From Microglena sp. YARC (taxonomy: Eukaryota; Chlorophyta; Chlorophyceae; Chlamydomonadales; Chlamydomonadaceae): a stretch of DNA of 64,000 nucleotides. Made by a program: the position numbers and the translations under genes. The stretch is from assembly GCA_022414725.1 (NCBI GenBank), contig CM039463.1, positions 92,317,247 through 92,381,246 on the forward strand. The letters run 5' to 3'. Shown piece by piece: positions 32,935-41,632 of the stretch; the stretch's first letter is position 1, and each line of letters opens with the position of its first letter. The notes beneath the pieces were generated by a model, which saw nothing but the letters and a program-made list of their open reading frames with translations, searched no databases and was not told the DNA's origin.

Positions 32935-33145
32935 ACGAATGGCTCAATGGTAGAGCTCCTCGAACAAAAAAGGTGCCGGGTTCGAATCCCATTCGGGTGC
33001 GCTGTAGTGTTTGCGTTTGCTATCAACTGCCATGGTAGCCTTGCCCAGGTAAAATAGCTGCCCGATCCCTACCGCTGTAAGACAGGGATCCCTTAATACC
33101 ATGCCCCACCAGGCGTAATCATTACTGATATGGCATGCAGAAAGA
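32935..33145 (+). mobile_element. tRNA-derived SINE, copy 1
   Basis: The head reads GGCTCAATGGTAGAGC, a D-arm with an A-box, and 26 nt later GGGTTCGAATCCC, a perfect polymerase III B-box. The acceptor and anticodon stems do not pair fully, so it is not a functional tRNA. The body continues through GCCTTGCCCAGGTAAA to CACCAGGCGTAATCATTAC. A second copy in opposite orientation lies at 34790-35045. Confidence 0.8.
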
Positions 33146-33424
33146 TTTGACAAAACATAAGTAGCTTACATGCAGTGGCTAGCTAATACCGCCAAATCTA
33201 ATGTAAGCCAATGGGAGAACACCGCTTGGGTCGTTTGTTGATAGGCGGTGAAGAACTCAGGCACTTCCTGCGATGATCTTTACATGGCGTGTTGGTTATC
33301 CACTTCAACTGGTGAACAATTATAACAAAAAATAACAATTATAACATGATATTATTATTATAACAATTATTATTATTACCCTGAGTGTCTTCAACTTTCT
33401 ATTGTTTTTAGCAGGGTTATGAAG

Positions 33425-34135
33425 CCAGTGGTCAGAAACCTGAACCTAACAACCTAAACCTAAGCAAGTGGTCTGGAATCTAAACCTAAGCCAGTGGTCA
33501 GAAACCTGAACTTAACAACCTAAACCTAAGCCAGTGGTCTGGAACCTGAACCTAACAATCTAAACCTAAGCCAGTGGTCTGAAGCCAGTGGTCTGGAACC
33601 TGAACCTACCAATCTAAACCTCAGGCAGTGGTCTGAAACCTGGACCTTAAAACCCAAACCTCAGCCAGAGGTCTGAAACTTGAACCTTCAAACCTAAACC
33701 TAAGCCAGTGGTCTGAAACCTGAACCTTCAAACCTAAACCTAAGCCAGTGGTCTGAAACCTGAACCTTAAAACCTTAACCTAAGCCAGTGGTCTGAAGCC
33801 AGTGGTTTGGAACCTAAACCTAACAATCTAAACCTAAGCTAGTGGTCTGAAACCTGGACCTTAAAACCCAAACCTCAGCCAGTGGTCTGAAACTTGAACC
33901 TTCAAACCTAAATCTAAGCTAGTGGTCTGAAACCTGAACCTAAGAACCTAAACCTAAGCCAGTGGTCTGAAACCTGAACCTTAAAACCTAAACCTAAGCC
34001 AGTGGCCTGAAGCCAGTGGTCTGGAACATGAACCTAACAACCTAAACTGAAGCCAGTGGTCTGGAACTTGGACCTACCAATCTAAACCTAAGCTAGTGGC
34101 CTGAAACTTGAAGCTAAAACCCTAAAACTAAGCCA
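33425..34135 (+). repeat. About 40-bp minisatellite with telomere-like words
   Basis: About 17 units of GCCAGTGGTCTGAAACCTGA plus a CTAAACCTAA stretch. The AAACCTAA words resemble plant and algal CCCTAAA telomere repeats but lack the third C, so this is probably interstitial degenerate sequence. Confidence 0.85.
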
Positions 34136-34249
34136 GTTTGGATACTCATCCGCGCAGGAGTGACGTGAGTGACCTACACCTTAGTGTTTTCTCTGATCAG
34201 AGTGATCAGAGCTCCCAAAGCTCTTTCTGATGGAAGTCAGGAGGAAGGC

Positions 34250-34445
34250 CCTCCCTACCAGTTTTTGTCGATTGTTCGAACAGCAGCTTCTACACAGTTC
34301 CTCTGACTGCCTATTCAGCCTTACCGACGCCCTCCCCTACCAGTTTTTGTCGATTGTTCGAACAGCAGCTTCTACACAGTTCCTCTGACTGCCTATTCAG
34401 CCTTACCTGACGCCCTCCCCTACCAGTTTTTGTCGACTGTTCGTC
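34250..34445 (+). repeat. Tandem duplication next to MITE-A
   Basis: Three copies of CCCTACCAGTTTTTGTCGA and two of AACAGCAGCTTCTACACAG, which is a MITE-A left-end word. Period about 84 bp. It appears to have grown from a MITE end. Confidence 0.7.
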
Positions 34446-34519
34446 GCCTAGGGAACGTCCCGTTGAAGGGGGTCTTTCTACGCACGTCTGCCACAGGCAT
34501 GCGGAGGTCCACCCAACGT

Positions 34520-34712
34520 TTTTCTTTTCAGCTACGAGCAGCAGCTTCTACACAGCTCCTCTGACTGCCTATTCAGCCTTACCTGACGCAGCCTCCTGCA
34601 TCTTGAAGCTGACACACTCAGCTCTCATGAACTACTGAAAAAGTGCAGCGGAGCCCAGCGCCTGACTCAGGGAGCTGCAGAGAAGCTGCTAAGAAATGCC
34701 GAAAAGAAAAAC
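34520..34712. mobile_element. MITE-A copy with both ends
   Basis: Left end TTTTTCTTTTCAGCTACGAG, right end TGCCGAAAAGAAAAACCC. The inverted ends continue into the AGCAGCTTCTA-type arms. About 190 bp, non-coding. Confidence 0.7.
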
Positions 34713-34789
34713 CCTGGATCCATCCTGTCCTTGACAGCGCCCACCTGTAATCCTGCAATCTTTCTACACACGTCCGCCACAGGCATGTG

Positions 34790-35045
34790 GAGTTTCAGGC
34801 AAAGTAATGATAACGCCTGGTGGGGTGTGGTATTAAGGGAGCCAAGTCAGCGGTTGGGAGCCATGTCAGCAGTAGGGAGCCACGTCAGCAGTAGGGAGCG
34901 GGCTGCTACTTTACCTGGACAAAGCTGCCATGGTGGTTGACAGCGACCGCGGACACTCAAGCGCACCCGTGGGGATTCGAACCCAGCACCTCTTGTCAGT
35001 CAGGAGCTCTACCAATGAGCCATTCGGTGGACGAGGTTCAGGTTT
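34790..35045 (-). mobile_element. tRNA-derived SINE, copy 2 (inverted)
   Basis: On minus it reads GGCTCATTGGTAGAGC and GGGTTCGAATCCCC, with the same body as the copy at 32935. The tail portion has a 21-bp unit (GCAGTAGGGAGCCACGTCA type) expanded to three copies. Confidence 0.8.
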
Positions 35046-35114
35046 AGGCAAGACCAAGCAAATGCAAGCTGCTCCCAACAGGGAAGGGATGGCCATGCAT
35101 GAGCGTCCCATGCA

Positions 35115-35430
35115 TTGAGGGGGGTGGGTGTACACCCGGTACACAGGTTGCTGGCAAGACAAGGCGGATACAAGTTGTGTGCAGGGTTTAGACAGGGTCT
35201 GCATCTCTCCCTTGCCAGCGTCAACCTGGATGCAAGGTGGGTGCGGCTTAGGCAGGGTCTGCATCAGGATGCAAGGTGGGTGCGGCTTGCACCAGGATGC
35301 AAGGTGGGTGCGGTTTAGGCAGGGTCTGCATCTATCCCTTGCATATCTCCCTTTCCAGTGTCAACCTGCACATGATGCAAGGCGGGTGCGGTTTAGGCAG
35401 AGTCTGCATCTCTCCCTTGCTAGTGTCTGC
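35115..35430 (+). repeat. Minisatellite
   Basis: Units include GATGCAAGGTGGGTGCGG, TTTAGGCAGGGTCTGCATC and CTCTCCCTTGC, about five irregular copies. Confidence 0.75.
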
Positions 35431-35524
35431 TCGCTTTCTGCAATGAAGCAACAATCGTCCGACTCTCTGGTGGCATGTGGACTACCAAGTTACCACAGAG
35501 TTTCCACTGTTTCATTGTTGGGTT

Positions 35525-35705
35525 ACGCGTAGCAGCTTCCACCCAGCTCAATTAGCCAGAGACTGAGTGAAGCCCAACGATTGCAGCTGCATTGAAATGC
35601 CTGTCATGCCAGCTTCCAGATGCACTAGCTAGCTGCAGCTCTGGTCCAAGGGTGGGCAAAATGAGCTGCCTAGAAGCTGCTTCGCGAAGCCCCAAAATGA
35701 AAGAA
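35525..35705. mobile_element. MITE-A copy
   Basis: Begins GTAGCAGCTTCCACCCAGCT and ends GAGCTGCCTAGAAGCTGC. Shares ATGCACTAGCTAGCTGCAG with the copies at 14740 and 15285. Confidence 0.65.
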
Positions 35706-35819
35706 TGATAGCTGCTCCATGTCAACGTGTTTGGATCTTGCACCTTCAATCTCCAAGACTGTCAAGGTCTTGTTTTCTGAAGCTGGCTGATGATACTCCC
35801 GTCAGTCAAGCCTTGTGCA

Positions 35820-35960
35820 CGTATGTATGTTACAGACGAGGGGTAGGCCAAATAGGCTTGAGGGACTTGCCCAACCGTGATAGGGAGGGCGTAACCAGAA
35901 AAGGCATTGATGAACTTAACCCCTAACCATCGTTTTACCAACGGGGGACTTGAGTTTATG
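35820..35960 (-). mobile_element. Dispersed repeat R2, copy
   Basis: Reverse-oriented: tail GTATGTATGTTACAGACGAG first, then GGGTAGGCCAAATAGGC, ending near ACGGGGGACTTGAG. Confidence 0.65.
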
Positions 35961-36500
35961 CTATAGTGATCATTTAATTCTACGCATGTGAAGATCCATC
36001 AGTCGATGCAGCAACAAGGAGAGTGTCCATGCTTTAACCAATATTATGTGGGTGGAAATGTTTAAAGCTGGGGAAAGTCCGGTACTACTATTTGTATACC
36101 ACCCTTCGCCCCCATCATTCGACCCCTTGGACGTGGCTTAATCTGCTAGCCTGGGCCATTTCATGATATTGGTAACTGTCCAGGTTGCTTCCCCTGCAAT
36201 AGCTGATATGCATGTCAAGCATATCCGGATCAGGGGTGCCTCTAGGTCTGGACTTCCTGGCACAGGACCTTCCATGCCCTTGTCAAGTAGCTCTGGATCA
36301 GAGGTGTCTCTTCGTCTGACACAGGACTTCCGCGCAGTCGTATTCGAAGTACTTAATCTTTTAAATGGAATATAGGGAATAGTTATGCCTTGCCACGGGG
36401 CTTGTGGTTGAAGGAACCTTTCCGTATGTGTGCACTGGGGAAGGTTAGTGTGTTTTTGCTTTCGTAGACCACTACTGTGCCTGAGCTCAGACTACTGCGC
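35961..36500. other. No gene recognised
   Basis: Unrecognised sequence; a weak duplication around CATATCCGGATCAGGGGTGCC and GCTCTGGATCAGAGGTGTC (36220-36310). Confidence 0.4.
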
Positions 36501-36507
36501 GAAAGCA

Positions 36508-36600
36508 CGGAGGAAAGTTCCCAGCCTCCTCCAAGCTGCAGGTTGACTATCGACGACAACGACGACCTAGCAAAGGGTCCAACCCCCTCCAATGTCAGTC
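36508..36600 (+). CDS. Candidate later NLP exon
   Basis: After CCTGAGCTCAG the frame required by candidate exon 3 (two bases carried over) is open and reads LLRESTEESSQPPPS, then TIDDNDDLAKGPTP. The polar, acidic content is typical of linkers. The donor is not clear and no domain is recognised. Confidence 0.25.
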
Positions 36601-37219
36601 AAAGCTGGTTCTACTGTGCCAACCAAGCCCAGACTCGCTACTTTATTTCCTCACATACGGGTATATTCTGTTTTCACAGGCATGACCTGCAACTTGATGA
36701 GATTAGCATTCGCAAGATTTGTCCATTTTGTGGATTTTTTCTTCTTCTCAAAATTGTATACAAAATATCTCTCAGCCTTAAAGAATGAGGAATACAAAAT
36801 AAGATGTACCATAGTTGTATCAGTATGTTTTTTTGTATCGTACCCCTAGGCCGTGGAACCAGGATATAAGCGCGCTTTCCTTGGACACATGAAACAGCAT
36901 GGCTCATAAATTAGATATATCCTGCCTAGTAAACAAGGCAGTAGTTTCCAACATGGGAAATGAAACAGATCATGAGTTAGAGATCTTGCCATGTGTCTCC
37001 ATGCTATGCTGTGTCATGTGTCTCCATGCTATGCTGTGCCATTTTCCATGTGTCTCTGTGCTATTTCTTTTTAGTTACATACCTGGCCATGTGCCAAAAG
37101 ATGTCCTCATTACTTATCCATGTCCTTATCACTAATCCATGGGCAGGAGTCGTGCTCGAATTGGATTGTAGGTGGTGTGATTCCATTATATCATAGCTGT
37201 TAGTTCTCCCTCCATATAA

Positions 37220-37665
37220 TTGTGTGGGACCTCACAAATTGTCAGACTCTCTATGACTCACATGCAAGTGTGTGGGACCTCACAAATTGTCAGACTCTCT
37301 ATGACTCACATGCAAGTGTGTGGGACCTCACAAATTGTCAGACTCTCTATGACTCATATGCAAGTGTGTGGGACCTCACAAATTGTCAGACTCTCTATGA
37401 CTTATATGCAAGTGTGTGGGACCTCACAAATTGTCAGACTCTCTATGACTCATATGCAAGTGTGTGGGACCTCACAAATTTTCAGACTCTCTATGACTCA
37501 TATGCAAGTGTGTGGGACCTCACAAATTGTCAGACTCTCTATGACTCATATGCAAGTGTGTGGGACCTCACAAATTGTCAGACTCTCTATGACTCATATG
37601 CAAGTGTGTGGGACCTCACAAATTGTCAGACTCTCTATGACTCATACGCAAGTGTGTGGGAGGAA
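37220..37665 (+). repeat. 48-bp minisatellite, nine copies, open in two frames
   Basis: Unit holds TGTGGGACCTCACAAATTG and TCAGACTCTCTATGACTCA. Because 48 is a multiple of 3, two frames stay open and repeat 16-residue units (for example YASVWDLTNCQTLYDS). Copies are almost identical, implying recent expansion. No start context or family supports a protein. Confidence 0.9.
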
Positions 37666-37860
37666 ACAATCCTGACCACGTCTGCCAACGTGCTCCCCTA
37701 GCTAGTGACTCAATTGAATTTGAATTGTTACGTAGTTTTACAGCCATCTCTGGGCTGCTCACCGTCTTCCAATTCACCCCCCACCCCACCCCACCCCGTG
37801 CGATACCCACGGAAACCAGGTAGCACAGCGGATTATACAGCTCGGAACTCAATTTAGGAC

Positions 37861-37995
37861 TGGGCCACATGTGTGTACCTAGAACTCAAGTGGAGAACTG
37901 GGCCCCCTGTGTGTAGCTGGAACTCAAGTGGAGAACTGGGCCCCCTGTGTGTAGCTGGAACTCAAGTGGAGAACTGAGCCACTCGTGTGTAGAGA
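37861..37995 (+). repeat. About 38-bp minisatellite
   Basis: Three to four units of GTGTGTAGCTGGAACTCAAG plus TGGAGAACTGGGCC. Confidence 0.8.
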
Positions 37996-38800
37996 ATGGC
38001 ATATCATATGGTTCCCCCCTAGGACCCTCCTTAATATCATATGATTTTTGGCAGAGCCCCCTCTTCAAGGGGGCGGGAGCCCCCAGGGTTACCCATTGGT
38101 CCGTTCGACCAAGACGAAGCCTGACACGTCAGCCAACGGTCTTGAACTAACTCGCTTTCATTGCCACCTGTCGCTCCGTCGCAAACAATTTCCGCCACTT
38201 TTTAGCGGCGTAGCTGCATAGAACTTGTCCAGCCAAAGTTGGCAAAAACTACAATGTTGTTAGGTAGAGGGTGCATATCTAAGACTAGTACTAGCGCTTT
38301 TTTTTACGCCATTCTGGAGATCTCAATTAAATGCATACTGTCTACTGTATTCCAGGAAAAGCTCGGATTCGCAAAATCCGCGGATTGTTTTGTAAAATTA
38401 AAACATACATTTCCCTCAATTGCTTGCCATTGTAAAGTTATAATCTTTTCACGACCCCTCTATATAATGTTTACAACATCACACTTGTATGTTCGCAAAT
38501 AAGAGAACTACAATTTCTTCAAATTAAGGTATCAGAGATAGCAGGGAGTTAGCTATAAGAATGGGGACTCTGGCATTTCCTGTCAGCATGACAGTCGGCC
38601 AGAAGGCTAAGCTCATTGGATCAAGATCTGGCCGATTTTGGCAATCTGGCGCTTTCCGTGATTTTGGCGATCTGGCGATTTTGTTGAAAATTCTGCGGTC
38701 CTTGTTCCAAGGTGACCTGTCATATCAGTGGAGACCCGTCAGTTGAACTGTCACGTGGACGTTGTGAAAAGGAACAGCATATGTAATGTGTATTATATTC
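37996..38800. other. No gene recognised
   Basis: AT-rich around 38230-38530. A short GATTTTGGCGATCTGGC duplication lies near 38635-38690. No family recognised. Confidence 0.4.
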
Positions 38801-39093
38801 GCGCAGGGGTGGGTGGGTTTCCTTGGTAGACGAGGCAGCCTCACCAGGCAGGGCTGAGGCTCGTTGCCGGACAGGAGCCTAGCTTGCTCCAGGTACCCTT
38901 CACCCCCTCTCCCCTCCCCAACCCACCCACTCGATCATTCAGGCAGCTAGCTGTCCCACAGTTGGAGAGGATCACAAAGCAGGGTGGCAAGCAAGGACTC
39001 ATTCAAGGCAAGGCAAGGAGGGGGGTGGGGGGGTGGGGGGGTGGGGGGGGAGAGAGGGGGAATTGGTTGCACCATTGTTTTAAACTAGATGAG

Positions 39094-40206
39094 TAGGGCT
39101 GTCAATATCGTATTTTTAATTACCGTACGATGTATCGTGATACATCGTACGATATCGATACCGTACGATATTTTTATACCCTTTTGGGCAAAATCAGTAT
39201 AAGACCAAGGGGATATAACAGGAAATGCCGTTTACACGTCCATACACTTAAAATCAAGTCAAATGAACCAATACTCAGGGAGATAGAAAACACGGTAATA
39301 TCGTGGTCTATTACCGTACGATATATTGTGATATATTGAATTCCAGACCCAGTGCAAGGCGATATACTGAATTCCAGACCCAGTGCAAGGAAATCCAGGC
39401 GAATCTGCTAATCATACCACTAGACCAAACTACACTTCCACTTGAAGCCCCAAACTACGCTTCCACCTATAGCACCCACCCTATAGCACCTGAAGTGCAT
39501 GGAAAATCACACTCACCACTCGCATTGCTGCTGATGCCAAGGTGAGCGTGCTGCCCTCGAGAGCGTCTGCGAGCGAGCAAAAATGTGCGCAGAAAGGTGT
39601 GTCTGCCTGCCGGGATCGAACCCTCAACACCCCAAAAATATGGCGCAGGAGTTCAAGCCGACCTGAACTTGAAAAAGATTACAAGGGGCTCATGTAGATT
39701 TTTTTTTTTTAGAAAGATTACAAGGGGCTCATGTCCTAGCAGTGAAACAACACCGCCCTGAAGTCGGACTCGAGAAACCACCCGCCGTCTTCCGGCAGCG
39801 GGGCTCGAACTCATGTCCTGAACTTACGTACATTTCCACTTAGCACGATATATATCGTATGAGACAGAAAACGGTAAAACTCTACACCAGTCGTTAACCC
39901 GGTCGTTAAGGCTTCGGCGACCGGAGTTTGAGCCCCGCTGCCGGAAGACGGCGGATGGTTTCTCGAGTCCGACTTTAGGGAGGTCTTGTTTCACTGCTAG
40001 GACATGAGCCCCTTGTAACCAGTAAGATATATCCCGGTAAACACGATATATCGTAGGACATGGGCCCCTCGTAATCTTTCCCTGTAAACACGATATATCG
40101 TACGATAATCCCGAAAATACAGTACGATGCAACTTTAATGCCGTACGATGTATCGTACGGTACACAATATAATAAATATCGTACGATATTAAGCTTGACA
40201 GTCCTA
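39094..40206. mobile_element. hAT-like non-autonomous DNA element, 1.1 kb
   Basis: Ends TAGGGCTGTCAATATCGTA and GCTTGACAGTCCTA are inverted. The element is flanked by AGATGAG on both sides (39087-39093, 40207-40213), close to the 8-bp duplication of hAT elements. The interior is packed with CGTACGAT and CGATATATCG palindromes and encodes no transposase. Two further nested arms lie at 39717-39810 and 39925-40022. A shorter relative is at 7847. Confidence 0.8.
39717..40022. repeat. Nested inverted repeat with tRNA-like end
   Basis: About 95-bp arms share AAGGGGCTCATGTCCTAGCA and CCGTCTTCCGGCAGCGGGGC. The right arm, read on plus from 39896, has GGTCGTTAAGGC and AGTTTGAGCCCC, reminiscent of A and B boxes. 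Likely two copies of another short retroposon in opposite orientation. Confidence 0.6.
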
Positions 40207-40370
40207 AGATGAGGCAATGTTCTCCCCCCATTATTCTGGATCCCTTGCTTTGTTAGTTGTTTAGTTTATTTCATTTCCTGGTGCTGACTTAGTTTGTTCG
40301 GGATTTTATTTGAAACGCTGTAAAACAGATGGATATGCACTTAAAACAATGCCATCGTCACCACTTGGGT

Positions 40371-40930
40371 ACTAAACACTACCGTTTACATTTCGGGGGC
40401 TAAACGTAGCAGCTTCTAGGCAGCTCTCTCCTTTCTTTCTTTCGGTCGAACCTGAAGCTAGGTAGTGCGCACCACATTTTGAGTGGCCTTGCTCGCAGCC
40501 GACCAAGCACATGCGAACATATTGGAGTATTGTAATGTCAAGCACATTTTCGGAAGGGCTTGAAGTACCCTGAACCCCACCATCATCATCCCTTGATAAT
40601 CATCAGTTCATCACCAGAACCATCATCATCTATCACTTGTGTGCAGCTCCCTTGTGGGCAGTGCACGTGTAGCCAACAGCGTCCTTGCTCGCCTGGTTAC
40701 ATTGTAACTGTCAGATTGCGGAGTCTGGGAGAGCAGTAGAGTTGATAGCTTACATTTAGATAAAGCATCAGACGGAAGGAGTCGACTGATGAGGAAGATA
40801 GCAGCAGTACATCAGGGTACTGTGGTGACTGTGTCCGTGCCTACAATAGGCGCGACAGGGTGGAAATACTGCGCGCTCTAAGTCACTCTAGAGAAGCCAG
40901 GAAAGCCGGACAATAACAGTTACATAGGCG
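40371..40930. other. No gene recognised
   Basis: Contains a MITE-A end word (GTAGCAGCTTCTAGGCAGCT) at about 40407 and CATCATC-rich sequence at 40580-40640. Confidence 0.4.
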
Positions 40931-41005
40931 GCAGGCCGGTCTTCCGTCCCTGGACTGTTTGGTCCCTTTAGCCTATTTGGCCTACCCCTGGACTGTAACA
41001 TACAC
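40930..41005 (+). mobile_element. Dispersed repeat R2, 3' fragment
   Basis: Ends CCCCTGGACTGTAACATACA; only the 3' half of R2 is present. Confidence 0.6.
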
Positions 41006-41324
41006 ACATGGTACCCTTAATGTGAACCCTTATTATAGAGGAGTCTTCGTTTACAGGCTTTGTCGTTTTGAGGGTTTCTTGGATTGTTTAGTCTCTACAA
41101 TTTGCAGTAAGAAAACCCTGCGTCTTAGCCTGTTGAGCAACATCTCAACAAGAATCAGCAGAAAGACCCTATGTTTTTTAAATTTTTAATCAATGTTTCA
41201 ACTGTGGAAGACGGCGAGCTGCCAAATGCTGGCTGAAGCTATGTTACCAAGTTCAAGTTCAAGTACCCTTATGACTGCAGCCATGGTCAAGGAGCAGAAG
41301 GAGCAAGAACTAGAGAACAAGAAG

Positions 41325-41535
41325 AGCTAGGCAGACTATAACAAATATAATTAGTCTGTCTAGTTCTTGCTTCTTGCTAGTTCTTCTTTCTTTCCAGCTC
41401 TTATGCCTAGCTCTAGTAAGTCTGTCTAGTTCTAGTTAGTCTGTCTAGCTCTAGTTAGTCTGTCTAGATAGTTCTAGTAAGTCTGTATGTGTATTTCTTC
41501 TTTCCAGGTCTTCTGTCTTTGTCTAGTAAGTCTTT
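41325..41535 (+). repeat. About 24-bp minisatellite
   Basis: Units of AGTCTGTCTAG plus TTCTAGTT or CTCTAGTT, seven to eight irregular copies. Confidence 0.75.
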
Positions 41536-41544
41536 CACCTTTTT

Positions 41545-41632
41545 TTTTGTGAAAGGACTTTCACCCCAGGAGGTGGGTGTATTCCAGCGACACGGAGGAT
41601 TCAGTTCGAATGGTGGTGCCACTCCTACAAAA
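41545..41632 (+). repeat. Dispersed repeat R1 touching the S1 stop codon
   Basis: Partial R1 copy from GTGAAAGGACTTTCACCCCA to CTCCTACAAAA. The S1 stop codon (TAG on minus, 41627-41625) lies inside it. Confidence 0.65.

Larger units (their letters stand above)
38800..40370 (+). repeat. Dispersed repeat R4, copy split by a hAT-like element
   Basis: Parts 38800-39086 and 40245-40370 together match 22790-23230. The gap is filled by the 1.1-kb element at 39094-40206. This gives an empty-site comparison inside the same window. Confidence 0.8.

Noticed and set aside
32935..33010. Functional tRNA gene
   Set aside because: D-arm and T-loop words are good, but acceptor and anticodon stems do not pair; the shared 200-bp body with 34790-35045 marks a SINE.
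33425..34135. True telomere
   Set aside because: Units are 40 bp with only AAACCTAA words; no uninterrupted CCCTAAA run and genes continue on both sides.
37220..37665. CRISPR-like array
   Set aside because: The 48-bp units are contiguous with no unique spacers, and the context is eukaryotic.
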